64,000 nucleotides of DNA from Iodobacter sp. (GTDB taxonomy: Bacteria > Pseudomonadota > Gammaproteobacteria > Burkholderiales > Chitinibacteraceae). Numbering within the stretch: the stretch's first letter is position 1; each line of letters begins with the position of its first letter. Below the pieces are notes generated by a model. The model searched no databases and had not been told where the DNA came from. It saw only the letters and a list, made by a program, of their open reading frames with translations. Below, one piece after another: positions 49,364 through 58,208 of the stretch. The DNA is taken from NCBI RefSeq assembly GCF_025352645.1, contig NZ_JANXSO010000150.1, forward strand, positions 16,220 to 80,219, in the 5' to 3' direction. Made by a program: the position numbers and the translations under genes.

Positions 49364-49899
49364 AGCCGCTATTAATCGCTTTAACACTAGGGCTAGCTCT
49401 GGCTTGGCTGCTGTGGCCGCAACCGCAGATCAGCGGCCCAACACTGGCGCAACAAGCCGCCAGCAGCACCGCGCCAACCCAATCTATAGCAGCATCCGAT
49501 TGGCTCAAACGCTTTTATCCAGATGCAGGCAACACCCCACAAGCAGCGCCACCAGTTTATATTGCAGCGGCAGAAAGCATGGCCGATGCGCGCATCAATG
49601 GCGACCCACGTACCCCGCCCATCCTGCGCAGCAATAACTCAGAAACCGCCACGCCCCCAGAGCTGGCCGATCACCCCGCCTATCAGCAGTATGAAGCAAG
49701 GCAAAATCTACGCGAGCTGGCCGCTTTTAGTGCGGCAGTCCCCGAAAAAATCCGGCAATTACGTGAGGATATCAACCGTGGCCGAGCGGCAGGCATTGCC
49801 CCAGAGCTGATCGCTGGGCAGGAAAAAAAAGTGTTGCAGCTAGAGGAGATGCGCAGCCAGCTGATCACTGAGCATCCAGAAATCGGTGCCACGCATTAA
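49360..49899 (+). CDS. Small membrane-anchored coiled-coil protein of the PLC-like cassette
   Basis: Not recognised. It is 179 residues, with an N-terminal hydrophobic anchor (KPLLIALTLGLALAWLLW) that is likely uncleaved, a low-complexity Ala/Pro/Ser region (residues ~30-95) and a charged helical C-terminus (ELADHPAYQQYEARQNLREL... QEKKVLQLEEMRSQL). The ATG overlaps the parvulin stop (ATGA). The topology, short anchor plus periplasmic helices, resembles steric chaperones such as lipase foldases in outline only. Inferred to assist folding or export of the PLC-like enzyme. Confidence 0.6.
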   Translation: MKPLLIALTLGLALAWLLWPQPQISGPTLAQQAASSTAPTQSIAASDWLKRFYPDAGNTPQAAPPVYIAAAESMADARINGDPRTPPILRSNNSETATPPELADHPAYQQYEARQNLRELAAFSAAVPEKIRQLREDINRGRAAGIAPELIAGQEKKVLQLEEMRSQLITEHPEIGATH

Positions 49900-50048
49900 G
49901 CGCAATACGCTTTGGCACTTTATGCATCCCATCGGCTGCTTCTTTCTGCTTATTGCAATAAATCACGCATTAATTTAACCTGCTGCTGACCAAGGCAGAC
50001 AGAAAATTACGATTCTGCGCTTATAAATACGATTTATCACTGGCAGAA

Positions 50049-50498
50049 ATGAATATGAAACTTAAGCATAACGGGCCTTCTGGTGCCTTTGTTGGCGCAT
50101 CTTGGCTTGCGCTTTTTATTGGCTCAATCACCTATTCCACTGGCCTATGGAATGCCGCCATGGCCTTAAATGAAAAAGGCTATTACTTTACCCTGCTGCT
50201 TTATGGCTTATTTGCGGCAATCTCTTTGCAAAAATCAGTTCGCGATCGCATAGAAGATATCCCAGTAACCAACCTCTATTTTGCTCTATGCTGGATTTCA
50301 ATTGCATCGGCTCTGCTGCTACTGGCCATTGGCCTGTGGTATGCAACCATTACCCAAAGTGAGAAAGGCTTTTATGCCATGTCTTATTTACTCAGCCTAT
50401 TTGCGGCAGTGGCTGTGCAAAAAAATGTGCGAGATATCGCGCTGTATAAATCGAGCACAGATGACGTTGGCAAAAGTGATTTAGAAAGCTTTAAATAA
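50049..50498 (+). CDS. yiaA: YiaA/YiaB family inner membrane protein
   Basis: A 149-residue protein with four membrane segments arranged as two similar halves: SWLALFIGSITYSTGLWNA...KGYYFTLLLYGLFAAISLQKSVRD and SIASALLLLAIGLWYA...KGFYAMSYLLSLFAAVAVQKNVRD. The duplicated KGxYxxxxLxxLFAAxxxQKxVRD is the YiaAB motif. The function of the family is unknown. Start could be the ATG at 50049 or 50055. It is convergent with an acetyltransferase gene. Confidence 0.88.
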   Translation: MNMKLKHNGPSGAFVGASWLALFIGSITYSTGLWNAAMALNEKGYYFTLLLYGLFAAISLQKSVRDRIEDIPVTNLYFALCWISIASALLLLAIGLWYATITQSEKGFYAMSYLLSLFAAVAVQKNVRDIALYKSSTDDVGKSDLESFK

Positions 50499-50520
50499 CA
50501 CTTACAATCTGCAAAACAAA

Positions 50521-50542
50521 GCCAAGGGCTTAAGCCCTTGGC
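50521..50542. terminator. Palindromic terminator between yiaA and GNAT gene
   Basis: GCCAAGGGCTT (50521-50531) and AAGCCCTTGGC (50532-50542) form a perfect palindrome that overlaps the stop of the minus-strand acetyltransferase. On the minus strand it is followed by TTTGTTTTGC, a U-rich tail; on the plus strand no T-run follows. Confidence 0.7.
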
Positions 50543-51045
50543 ATAGCGCCTAATTCTAAAACATCTGCTCGACCAAACACCCACTGCACCAATAAATCAC
50601 CCTCCATATCAAGCTGACTGCCCTGCTTAGTGAAACCCAGCTTTTTCACGAGTTGAGTTGATTGTGTATTGTTTGGATCAACCTGCGCCACCACCATACT
50701 CACCTCTGCGTCTAAAAAAGCCTTTAGCAGCAATTGGCGCACGGCAGCGCTGGCAAAGCCTTGCTGGCGGCAACTTGTCGCCACGGCATAGCCAATTTCT
50801 ACTTGGCCATTAATAGGTGCACCTTTAAAACCACAACTGCCCACCACGGCATGGTCTGCCTTGCGGAGTAAATGAAATGGCCGCGCCCATTGCTCTGCCA
50901 CACCCAAAGCCAATTGAGCAAGCGCACGCACGGCCACAAAACTGGGTAATAGCGCATCACTGCCCACTTCTCCATATAAACCTTCAGGTATTTTATCCAG
51001 GGCAATCGCAGTTAAATCTTGAATAGGTGATAAATAAATTGGCAT
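50530..51045 (-). CDS. GNAT family N-acetyltransferase (RimJ/RimL-like)
   Basis: The ATG at 51045 (MPIYLSPIQDLTAIALDKIP) has GGGAA upstream and gives 171 residues. The acetyl-CoA loop is SCRQQGFASAAVRQLLLKAFLD, with PNNTQSTQLVKKLGF the C-terminal strand-helix. VVGSCGFKGAPINGQVEIGYAV is typical of GNATs that modify amino-group acceptors. Substrate unknown. It is probably co-transcribed with the GNAT upstream. Confidence 0.8.
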   Translation of the reverse strand: MPIYLSPIQDLTAIALDKIPEGLYGEVGSDALLPSFVAVRALAQLALGVAEQWARPFHLLRKADHAVVGSCGFKGAPINGQVEIGYAVATSCRQQGFASAAVRQLLLKAFLDAEVSMVVAQVDPNNTQSTQLVKKLGFTKQGSQLDMEGDLLVQWVFGRADVLELGAMPRA

Positions 51046-51077
51046 TGGTTTCCCATACTGTATTGCTACATACAATA

Positions 51078-51587
51078 TCAGCCCCGTATTGGCAGCGCTA
51101 ATACCAGATGCTCTTCATGAATAAAAACACCATCAACCCGCATTGAGTTCTTTTCTAAGGCATAAGGCTCAAAACCTAAAGAGATATACAACGCCTTTGC
51201 ACTTTGATTTTCTGTATTTACGCTTAAGCTAATTTGCACAATATTAGGATCAGAATAAACATCATCCAGCAAAATCAATAATAAGCGCCGAGCAATCCCT
51301 TGTTTACGCTGCATGGCTTGGGTATAAACACCAAATATAGTGGCCTTATGTTGCAATTTGGCCAAGCCATATCGTTTTAAACCTGCAATAGCAATTAAAC
51401 TTGATTCTAAAAAAACACCATAGATCGTTTCATAAGGATCACTGAGCTGCTGGCAAAAACTATCCAGCTCTCTGGCACGAACTTCCTCAGCATTAGACCA
51501 AAAAGAGCGAGGGGCATCTTGTACCGCCTCCAGCCGAATGGCTTTAAGTGCTGCGGCATCATTGGGGGTGAGTTTTCTGATTAACAT
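51078..51587 (-). CDS. GNAT family N-acetyltransferase
   Basis: The ATG at 51587 (MLIRKLTPNDAAALKAIRLEA) has AAAGGA seven bases upstream and gives 169 residues. It has the acetyl-CoA motif AMQRKQGIARRLLLILLDDV and the SVNTENQSAKALYISLGFEPY segment, both standard in GNATs. Substrate unknown. It lies 32 bases before the second GNAT gene and 40 bases after fbpC, so the three may share a transcript. Confidence 0.82.
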   Translation of the reverse strand: MLIRKLTPNDAAALKAIRLEAVQDAPRSFWSNAEEVRARELDSFCQQLSDPYETIYGVFLESSLIAIAGLKRYGLAKLQHKATIFGVYTQAMQRKQGIARRLLLILLDDVYSDPNIVQISLSVNTENQSAKALYISLGFEPYALEKNSMRVDGVFIHEEHLVLALPIRG

Positions 51588-51626
51588 GCAAGATCCTTTA
51601 ATAGTTAAAAACACCTCTTTCAATAC

Positions 51627-52664
51627 TTAACCGCGCTTAAATGCAATCACATGATCGATTTCTAACCGAATACCGATATCTTCACCCAGCGCGTGATTAT
51701 GATGACTAGGCACAAGCGATAACACTTTTTGCCCAGAAGGCAGTGCCAGAGTGTAAAGAAACTGCGCACCACGGAATGCTTTTGCCAACACTCTGGCTTT
51801 CATGCTACTTGCATCGTCATGTAACACATCATCAGGGCGAACCAGTACATCGGCTACGCAGCCCATGCAGCAGTTTGCTGGCATTTTGCCGTGCACAATG
51901 CCCAGCTCAAACTCAACCTTGCCACCCGCAGCAACAATGCCCGGCAGTAATACCCCTTCGCCTACAAAATCGGCCACAAAGCGGTCCAGCGGCTGGTGGT
52001 ATAAATCGTAAGGCGTGGCCCATTGGCGGATACGGCCTTCGCTCATTACGCCGACCTTATCCGCCACGGCAAAGGCTTCCCGCTGATCGTGGGTCACCAA
52101 AATAGCCGTCATGCCTGCGGATTTTAAGATGGCACGTACTTCTTGCCCCAGCCTTTCGCGCAGCTCAACGTCTAAATTTGAAAAAGGCTCATCCATAAGC
52201 AAGAGCTGTGGGCGTGGGGCCAACGCACGCGCCAAGGCGACGCGCTGCTGCTGGCCACCCGATAACTCATGCGGATAACGATGCTCAACGTGATCCAAGC
52301 CCACCAGCTTTAAAGCATCCGCCACCCGCGTGGCCTGCTCTGCTTTGCCAGCCCCACGCAAGCCAAAAGCAATATTGCCAGCCACGGTAAGATGCGGAAA
52401 CAGCGCGTAATCCTGAAACACCATCCCAATCTGCCGCTGCTCTGGCGGCAGCATTTTTGCTGCACTGCTCACCTCTTTACCCGCCAGTACGATGCTACCC
52501 GCTGCGGGCTTTTCAAAGCCAGCAATAGCACGTAACACCGTGGTCTTACCGCAGCCAGAGGCCCCCAGCAGGCAGCCAATCTCCCCCACTTGCAAATCTA
52601 GTGACAAATTTTCAACTACGGTACGATCACCAAGGAGAATCGCAAGATCAGATAGTTGCAGCAT
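51627..52664 (-). CDS. fbpC: Iron(III) ABC transporter ATP-binding protein FbpC
   Basis: The ATG at 52664 (MLQLSDLAILLGDRTVVENL) has GAGGG and gives 345 residues. Walker A is GASGCGKTT, Q-loop VFQDYALFPHLTV, signature LSGGQQQRVALARAL, Walker B LLLMDEPFSNLD. The C-terminal TOBE-type domain contains CCMGCVADVLVRPDDV. It powers the FbpB permease. It is separated from fbpB by about 480 bases of repeat-filled sequence, which is unusual. Confidence 0.9.
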   Translation of the reverse strand: MLQLSDLAILLGDRTVVENLSLDLQVGEIGCLLGASGCGKTTVLRAIAGFEKPAAGSIVLAGKEVSSAAKMLPPEQRQIGMVFQDYALFPHLTVAGNIAFGLRGAGKAEQATRVADALKLVGLDHVEHRYPHELSGGQQQRVALARALAPRPQLLLMDEPFSNLDVELRERLGQEVRAILKSAGMTAILVTHDQREAFAVADKVGVMSEGRIRQWATPYDLYHQPLDRFVADFVGEGVLLPGIVAAGGKVEFELGIVHGKMPANCCMGCVADVLVRPDDVLHDDASSMKARVLAKAFRGAQFLYTLALPSGQKVLSLVPSHHNHALGEDIGIRLEIDHVIAFKRG

Positions 52665-53142
52665 ATAAACCCTCAAAACAAACCAGAACAGACAAAACCT
52701 AAGTGATGTAGACACAGAGAATAGCAAAAAGATAAAAACGCACCTGATTAGCGGGACAGCTCAGCAGAGCTGGACTCCCTCCTTTGCGGGAATGACAATT
52801 CAATAAGCCGAGCTAAGCCGCTAGTCAGGAAAACGTATTCCACGAAAAAACGTAAAGCACGAACAGTGACACGCGGCCATCATCCAAGGTACTAACTCGT
52901 AGTGGCGCAGCAAGCAGCTGCCCCTACAGGATATTGGCCTACATGTCATATATGGCTTTGCTTGAGTAAGAGACATGATCAGGGAAATCAATGTGTGTTC
53001 TTGGCTTTTTTCGTGCATTTCATGTTTTTAGTGGCCAGACCCTGGGTACGTAACATTCGTTACATACAGATCATCCACCCTCGGTTTTTCGCCCTGCATC
53101 CTTGGTGTTTCTCTATGCCTACAGCCCTCTTTAACTTTCACA
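52665..53142. other. Repeat-filled gap between fbpB and fbpC
   Basis: No gene is seen. It contains pieces of several dispersed repeats: an ACACAGAGAATAG stretch (52711-52724), a CTCCCTCCTTTGCGGGAATGAC stretch (52781-52800 region), and GTAGTGGCGCAGCAAGCAG then TGCCCCTAC (52899-52926), which matches 9467-9490. It looks like a mosaic of decayed mobile or repetitive sequence inserted in the fbp operon. FbpC may need its own promoter here. Confidence 0.6.
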
Positions 53143-54735
53143 TCAGTCTTCCGTTTTTCTAACCAGCAAAATAACTGGGATCAATCCCATCAGTACGATA
53201 AAAAAACTGGGCAGAGCGGCACGTTCCCACATGCCTTCGGAGGTCATTTCAAACACGCGCACCGCTAAAGTGTCCCAGCCAAAGGGGCGGGTCATCAAAG
53301 TGATCGGCATTTCTTTCATCACATCTACAAAAGCAATAAGCATTGCCGTGAGCAAACCACCGCGCAGCAACGGCAGGTGGATGCGTCTGAGCACTTGCCT
53401 TGACGATAGGCCTAAAGACCTTGCCGCGTCTTCTTGATTACGGGTAATTCTTTGCATGGCACTTTCTACTGGCGCAAACGCAACGGCCATAAACCGTACA
53501 GCGAGTGCCAGCAGCATCACCAGCAAAGTCCCTTTTAATACTTGCGTGGTGGCAATACCCAAGTAAGCCACAATAGGGATCAGCAGATTATCCAGCCAAG
53601 CAATCGGGATAAACACGCCCACCGCCAACACCGTTCCCGGCACGGCATAGCCTAAGGTAGCGATGCGCACCAGCCAGCGGGTGTCTGCATAGCGGCGCTG
53701 CACATACACCAGTAGTAAGCCCAATGCGGTAACAAGCAAGGCGGCCATTGCGCCAATGGCAATCGAGCGCAAAATAAATCCAAGGTAGCGAGTGTCAAAA
53801 TCCAGCGCCCAAACGCCTTTTACCCACACCAAAAGCTGAATCATCGGAATAATAAAGGCAATCAGCAGCACCAGCCCACACCACACCACGGCCAGCCAGC
53901 GGCCCGCACCACGCAGCACGATACGTTCAGCCGTTCCGCCCCTTACCGCATAATGCCGACGACCTCGCCCCCACTGTTCGGCCACGGCCAGCACCAGTAC
54001 AAACATCACTAAGATGGAGGCTAATTGCGATGCCGCAGGCAGATTAAATAGCGAAAACCAAGACTGATAAATCGCCGTGGTAAACGTATCAAAATTAAAA
54101 ATAGACACCGTACCAAAGTCTGCCAGCGTTTCCATTAACACCAAGAGTAAGCCGCCCACAATCCAAGGGCGCGCCATTGGTAAGGCCACCTTAAAAAACG
54201 CTATGCGCCGCGACATACCCAGCATTTGCGCCGCCTCAAGCGCACGTTTGCCCTGCGTCAGAAAAGCGTTTCTAGCGAGCAAATACACATAAGGGTAAAA
54301 CGCCAGCGTCAGCACTAAAATCACCCCGCCGGTTGAGCGGATACGCGGAAACCAAGCCGAATCCCCCATCCATTCACGCAGCAGCGTTTGTACTGGGCCG
54401 GTAAAATCCAGCAGGCCAACTTGCACAAAAGCCAGCACATAGGCGGGCATGGCTAGCGGTAGCATAAGGCTCCAGGCAAAGAAGCGCCGCAGCGGAAAAT
54501 CACACACCGCAGTAAGCCAAGCCAGCGAAACCCCCAGCAGCAGCACACCCACGGACACGCCCAGCAGCAGTATGGCGGTATTTTTAAGCACGCGGGGTAG
54601 CACATACTCAGAGAGATGCTGCCAAATTTCTGGCTGCGGGTGCAAGAAAGAAGACAGCACCACCAGCAGAGGAATTAAAGTGAGTAAGGCAATGGGTAAG
54701 GCGTACAGAGATCCTCTGGAGAACAGTTTTTGCAT
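53143..54735 (-). CDS. fbpB: Iron(III) ABC transporter permease FbpB (fused)
   Basis: A 530-residue permease with about 12 membrane segments in two homologous halves. Each half has an EAA loop, EAAQMLGMSRRIAFFKVALPMARP in the first and EDAARSLGLSSRQVLRRIHLPLLR in the second. The ends, ALPIALLTLIPLLVVLSS and IVLMGLIPVILLVRKTED, match FbpB/SfuB of Neisseria and Serratia. It carries ferric iron delivered by FbpA into the cytoplasm. Confidence 0.92.
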   Translation of the reverse strand: MQKLFSRGSLYALPIALLTLIPLLVVLSSFLHPQPEIWQHLSEYVLPRVLKNTAILLLGVSVGVLLLGVSLAWLTAVCDFPLRRFFAWSLMLPLAMPAYVLAFVQVGLLDFTGPVQTLLREWMGDSAWFPRIRSTGGVILVLTLAFYPYVYLLARNAFLTQGKRALEAAQMLGMSRRIAFFKVALPMARPWIVGGLLLVLMETLADFGTVSIFNFDTFTTAIYQSWFSLFNLPAASQLASILVMFVLVLAVAEQWGRGRRHYAVRGGTAERIVLRGAGRWLAVVWCGLVLLIAFIIPMIQLLVWVKGVWALDFDTRYLGFILRSIAIGAMAALLVTALGLLLVYVQRRYADTRWLVRIATLGYAVPGTVLAVGVFIPIAWLDNLLIPIVAYLGIATTQVLKGTLLVMLLALAVRFMAVAFAPVESAMQRITRNQEDAARSLGLSSRQVLRRIHLPLLRGGLLTAMLIAFVDVMKEMPITLMTRPFGWDTLAVRVFEMTSEGMWERAALPSFFIVLMGLIPVILLVRKTED

Positions 54736-54759
54736 AAATGATTAAAAGCCCAGATGAGA

Positions 54760-54789
54760 AACGGGCAAGCAGAGATCTGCTTGCCCGTT
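54760..54789 (-). terminator. Hairpin between fbpA and fbpB
   Basis: AACGGGCAAGCAGA (54760-54773) and TCTGCTTGCCCGTT (54776-54789) are perfectly complementary with a two-base loop. It lies just upstream of the fbpB start and on the minus strand is followed by only a modest U-rich tail. It may act as an attenuator or a processing site that lowers permease expression compared with fbpA. Confidence 0.6.
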
Positions 54790-54818
54790 GCGTATTATGG
54801 AGTGCGCTTCGTCAGCTC

Positions 54819-54839
54819 ACAAGAAACAATTCTTATTCA
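54819..54839. promoter_or_regulatory. Fur-like site upstream of fbpB
   Basis: On the minus strand the sequence reads AATAAGAATTGTTTCTTG, an AAGAA/TTCTT inverted repeat. It shares AGAATNGTTTCT with the candidate upstream of fbpA. It lies about 85-105 bases before the fbpB start, so fbpB may have its own iron-responsive promoter. The match to the E. coli Fur consensus is only partial. Confidence 0.4.
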
Positions 54840-55053
54840 CCGATTAGATCATCGCAGGGCGGATCAACCCGCCGTTTTTTACTTTTACGCTTTTAATCGC
54901 TGGCAGATTACACCCCATGTGCGCTCACTAAAAAAATCATAATATGAATCAGCGGGTTAAACCTTAAACACAGAGAAAATGAAGGCCCACAGGGTTTTAC
55001 AGGGAAAATAAAGCTGTTGAGCTGCATCACTTAATTTGAATATAGACGTATCT

Positions 55054-55135
55054 TGTAGGTTGACGCTGAGCATGCGAGAAGCTCAACATTCTTAATCGTA
55101 TTGTTGGGCTTCGTTTCACTCAGCGTCAACCTACA
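55054..55135. repeat. Inverted-repeat element in the fbpA-fbpB gap
   Basis: TGTAGGTTGACGCTGAG (55054-55070) and CTCAGCGTCAACCTACA (55119-55135) are perfect 17-bp inverted ends. Inside them a second pair (GAAGCTCAACA and TGTTGGGCTTC) gives a near-complete fold. Flanking AATTTGAAT / ATTCAAATT sequences extend the symmetry. It resembles small palindromic repeats (GGTTGGGCT family) known from many proteobacteria and contains no gene. Confidence 0.75.
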
Positions 55136-55271
55136 GCCATTCAAATTTAGTTGCGCATAAACACTTATGTAACTTTTTTAGCGCATATTGGGTCGCAGCC
55201 GCTCTACGATATGAATGATGAGTTTGGGCAGAGACATATCAAGCAACTTGATGCATATAGTGCATTAGGTT

Positions 55272-56258
55272 TTAACGATAACCCGCCCTATCCATCAAAC
55301 GTACCGCAGTGGATTGCAGCTCACCGGCTTTAGATACATTAATCACATTTGATTTAAATGGCCCCCAGCCCGCCACCAACGGTGAAGCTTTAATTTTAGG
55401 ATTTGCAGGGAATTCCATATCTTTATCGGCGTAAAGATTTTGTGCTTTATCTGACGACAACCACTCTAAAAGCTTGATAGCGCCTTCAGGATTTTTAGCA
55501 TAACGCGTCACGCCAGCACCCGATACATTCACATGCACGCCTTCGACTTGTTGATTCGCCCAGAAAATACTGACGGGTAAATTAGGCTGCGCCTCAATCA
55601 AACGGCCAAAGTAGTAAGTATTGGCCACACCCACGTCACACTGGCCCGCGGCAATCGCTTTCAGCATGGCGGTATCGTCTTGGAACACGTCGGTAGCCAG
55701 ATTATCCACCCAGCCGCGCACAATTTTCTCGGTTTTAGGCTCGCCATATTGGGCGATCATCATGCCAACCAACGACTGGTTGTAGACTTTTTTGGAGGTG
55801 CGCAGGCAAAGCTTGCCTTTCCATTTTGGATTAGCAAGGTCTTCGTAAGTAGATAAATCTGTGGCTTTTACTTTGTTCTTATTAAAAAACATCGTGCGGG
55901 CGCGCACCGATAAGCCATACCACTCACCCTTAGGATCACGCAAATGCGCAGGGATATTGTCATTCAGGGTGTTTGATTTAATCGATTTTAGCAGGCCCAT
56001 TTTAGAGGCTTGCCACAAATTACCCGCATCCACTGTAATCAGCGCATCAGCCGCCGTATTTTGGGCCTCAGCACGCAGACGCTCCAGCAGAGGGCCTTCT
56101 TTATCCGTCAGAAGCTTAACTTCAACCCCTGTTTCTTTAGTAAAGGCATCGAGCAAAGGCTTGAGCAGCTGTTCATTGCGAGCGGAATAAAGCGTAACAC
56201 TTTCTGCATGGGCCAAAGAAGTCGCAGCAAGCAAGGAGGCAAGTACAAGACGCTTCAC
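55272..56258 (-). CDS. fbpA: Periplasmic iron(III)-binding protein FbpA
   Basis: A GTG start at 56258 with AAGGA gives 328 residues and the signal peptide VKRLVLASLLAATSLAHA. The mature start ESVTLYSARNEQLLKPLLDAF is typical. The iron-binding Tyr pair is in VGVANTYYFGRL, with TIDAGNLWQASKMGLL and GLSVRARTMFFNKNKV as lobe motifs. FbpA takes ferric ions to FbpB/FbpC. A candidate Fur site lies about 40-60 bases upstream. Downstream gap of over 500 bases to fbpB. Confidence 0.93.
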   Translation of the reverse strand: MKRLVLASLLAATSLAHAESVTLYSARNEQLLKPLLDAFTKETGVEVKLLTDKEGPLLERLRAEAQNTAADALITVDAGNLWQASKMGLLKSIKSNTLNDNIPAHLRDPKGEWYGLSVRARTMFFNKNKVKATDLSTYEDLANPKWKGKLCLRTSKKVYNQSLVGMMIAQYGEPKTEKIVRGWVDNLATDVFQDDTAMLKAIAAGQCDVGVANTYYFGRLIEAQPNLPVSIFWANQQVEGVHVNVSGAGVTRYAKNPEGAIKLLEWLSSDKAQNLYADKDMEFPANPKIKASPLVAGWGPFKSNVINVSKAGELQSTAVRLMDRAGYR

Positions 56259-56296
56259 GGAAATTCCTTCTTTAAAATGTAAACAAACATCACGAG

Positions 56297-56317
56297 GATT
56301 AGAAACCATTCTCAATA
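56297..56317. promoter_or_regulatory. Fur-like site upstream of fbpA
   Basis: On the minus strand ATTGAGAATGGTTTCTAAT resembles betaproteobacterial Fur boxes and shares AGAATNGTTTCT with 54819-54839. It is 40-60 bases before the fbpA GTG, a suitable place for repression when iron is sufficient. Confidence 0.5.
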
Positions 56318-57109
56318 CGCGGCAAAGAATGACATAGACACGCAAAGAAGGGAAGACACAAATACACTAAAAAACACCGCCCAAGCAACGCTCAGCACTA
56401 CTTATACAACAAGCATAACCCAGCTAAATCAAGCAAGCTGCCATTCAGTAGCGGATCTCAATACACCTCTTTTTTTACCCCAACCATCATAGCTAAGGCC
56501 AGTAAAACGTGCGAGAAAGAGGCTTATCGAAGCGGCACGGTGTAAACACCATTGATACAAAGCCCCCCAAATTAAACAGCCTCCGCCCGCTTTGACGTTT
56601 AGTTTTACTAAACAACTTATTCAAATCATTTAGATATGGAAAATAGATGACTCAGTTTATGCTGGCCTCTTGCTAGGAATAAACCATTTTTAAGTAAGAT
56701 TAAAATTATTAACAATCGTTTTTTCTAGTAAGAAAATTAAATCAATAAACACACCACGGGATACTAAACGTTTAGAAAGAAATGTCATTTTCAAGTAAAT
56801 ACGTTTACCCAAAATACAGTGTAAAAATGGCTAAAAATATAGCCTAATTTCATAAAAAACGGCTTTACTTTCCAAACTATTAGTAATTTAAAGCGCCCAT
56901 CACGCAGGAAGAAGCATCGCAGGTAGCGGCCTATCTTTTTGAAACTCAACACCTTAAAAAATAAGCCACCCTTTGTTTGCTCGGCAAGCACGCCCTCTAC
57001 CGAACAAAAAAAATCTCACATGAAATGGAATAAAACGGCGCAGTCGTACGTCCACCTTAATAAGTATCGCTTTGTATACCGCAAAGCCCTTTTCTTAGAC
57101 AGGATCTAT
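56318..57109. other. AT-rich intergenic region
   Basis: About 790 bases between the divergent fbpA and beta-propeller genes. A frame upstream of 57110 (from 56939) is in phase with the propeller gene but has no Shine-Dalgarno or signal peptide and is not believed to be coding. The region contains the promoters for both genes, which I cannot pin down. No repeat of the palindrome families and no RNA gene was recognised. Confidence 0.4.
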
Positions 57110-58117
57110 ATGACGCGCCCTTTTCGTACCACCGCAGTCCAACTGTGTACTGCCCTTTTATCCCTTACTTGCAGCTCTGGGTTATGGGCAGCTGACATAA
57201 ACCCCGTAAAATTTGACAGCCAGATCCGTAACAATTCACTGGCCCTGAGCCCAGATGAAAGCACCGCCGTGGTGTCTTATAGCGAGCGCTCAGAGCTGCT
57301 TGTTTACGATCTTAAAAAAGGTGAGCTTCGCCAAACCTTGCCAGGCTATATCACGCCAAGAAATATTGTTTTCGCCCCAGATGGAAAATCGTTTTATGTC
57401 TCCGACAGCAGTCTAGGTGAAGTCATAAAAACAGATACCACCACACTTCAAATCCAATCGCGTATGGCCGCCGGCCCAGGTGCCTTTGGCACGGCGATCA
57501 GCAAAGATGGCCAAAATTTATATCTGAATAACCAAGCTTCAAACACGGTCACCCGTTTTGACACCCGCAGTGGCCTGGCGCGCAGTGTGATCACCGGCTT
57601 TGCTCAACCACGCCAGGGAGTAAAGCTAAGCCCCGATGGCAGCAAGCTCTATGTCACCAATTTTCTAGGCGACAAAGTCACCATTGTTGACACTAAGACC
57701 GACAAAATTGAGGGTGAGATCAAAGACTTCAGCAAGATTCGCGCAATTTCAATTAGCGCAGATGGCAAGACGCTGTTTGCAGCCAATAGCGGCACACACA
57801 CTCTTGCTGTTGTAGATATTGCCAAGCGGGAAATCCAGAGCCTCGTCGCTGTCGGCCGCGAGCCTTACGGTGCAGCGCTCTCGCCGGATGGTCGTTTTAT
57901 TTATTCGGGCAATCTAGCCGATCAGACAGTTTCGGTGGTTGATGTTGCCACTCTACAGGTGGTTGCCACCATCACCGGCTTTAAGCAGCCGCGCCAAGCC
58001 ATTGCATTTACCCGCGACGGAAAATTGGCCTATGTGCTCAATGAAGACTTAAGCATTGCCAAAGTTGACCGAGATACCCAGAAAATTGTGCAGCAAATCA
58101 CTGCCGCCCCAAAGTGA
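57110..58117 (+). CDS. YncE-like beta-propeller protein, secreted
   Basis: The ATG at 57110 has AGGA and gives 335 residues with a signal peptide ending in LWAA. The rest is a seven-bladed propeller of YVTN/NHL-type repeats, seen as repeated SPDGxxLYVTNxxxxxVxxxD units (LSPDGSKLYVTN, SADGKTLFAANSGTHTLAVVD, SPDGRFIYSGNLADQTVSVVD). Such proteins are often extracytoplasmic binding proteins or scaffolds; no catalytic site is apparent. It is followed by an NTF2-like gene and an ECF sigma/anti-sigma pair. Confidence 0.82.
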   Translation: MTRPFRTTAVQLCTALLSLTCSSGLWAADINPVKFDSQIRNNSLALSPDESTAVVSYSERSELLVYDLKKGELRQTLPGYITPRNIVFAPDGKSFYVSDSSLGEVIKTDTTTLQIQSRMAAGPGAFGTAISKDGQNLYLNNQASNTVTRFDTRSGLARSVITGFAQPRQGVKLSPDGSKLYVTNFLGDKVTIVDTKTDKIEGEIKDFSKIRAISISADGKTLFAANSGTHTLAVVDIAKREIQSLVAVGREPYGAALSPDGRFIYSGNLADQTVSVVDVATLQVVATITGFKQPRQAIAFTRDGKLAYVLNEDLSIAKVDRDTQKIVQQITAAPK

Positions 58118-58208
58118 GCACCACTTTAATAATGCAGATCTAGCGAAGCGGGATTCCCCTGCCCAGCTAACTGTTTCCACACCCGACAACACAAAGGATT
58201 GATACGCC

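Noticed and set aside
56939..57109. 57-codon N-terminal extension of the beta-propeller protein
   Set aside because: The internal ATG at 57110 has a ribosome site and signal peptide; the extension has neither.
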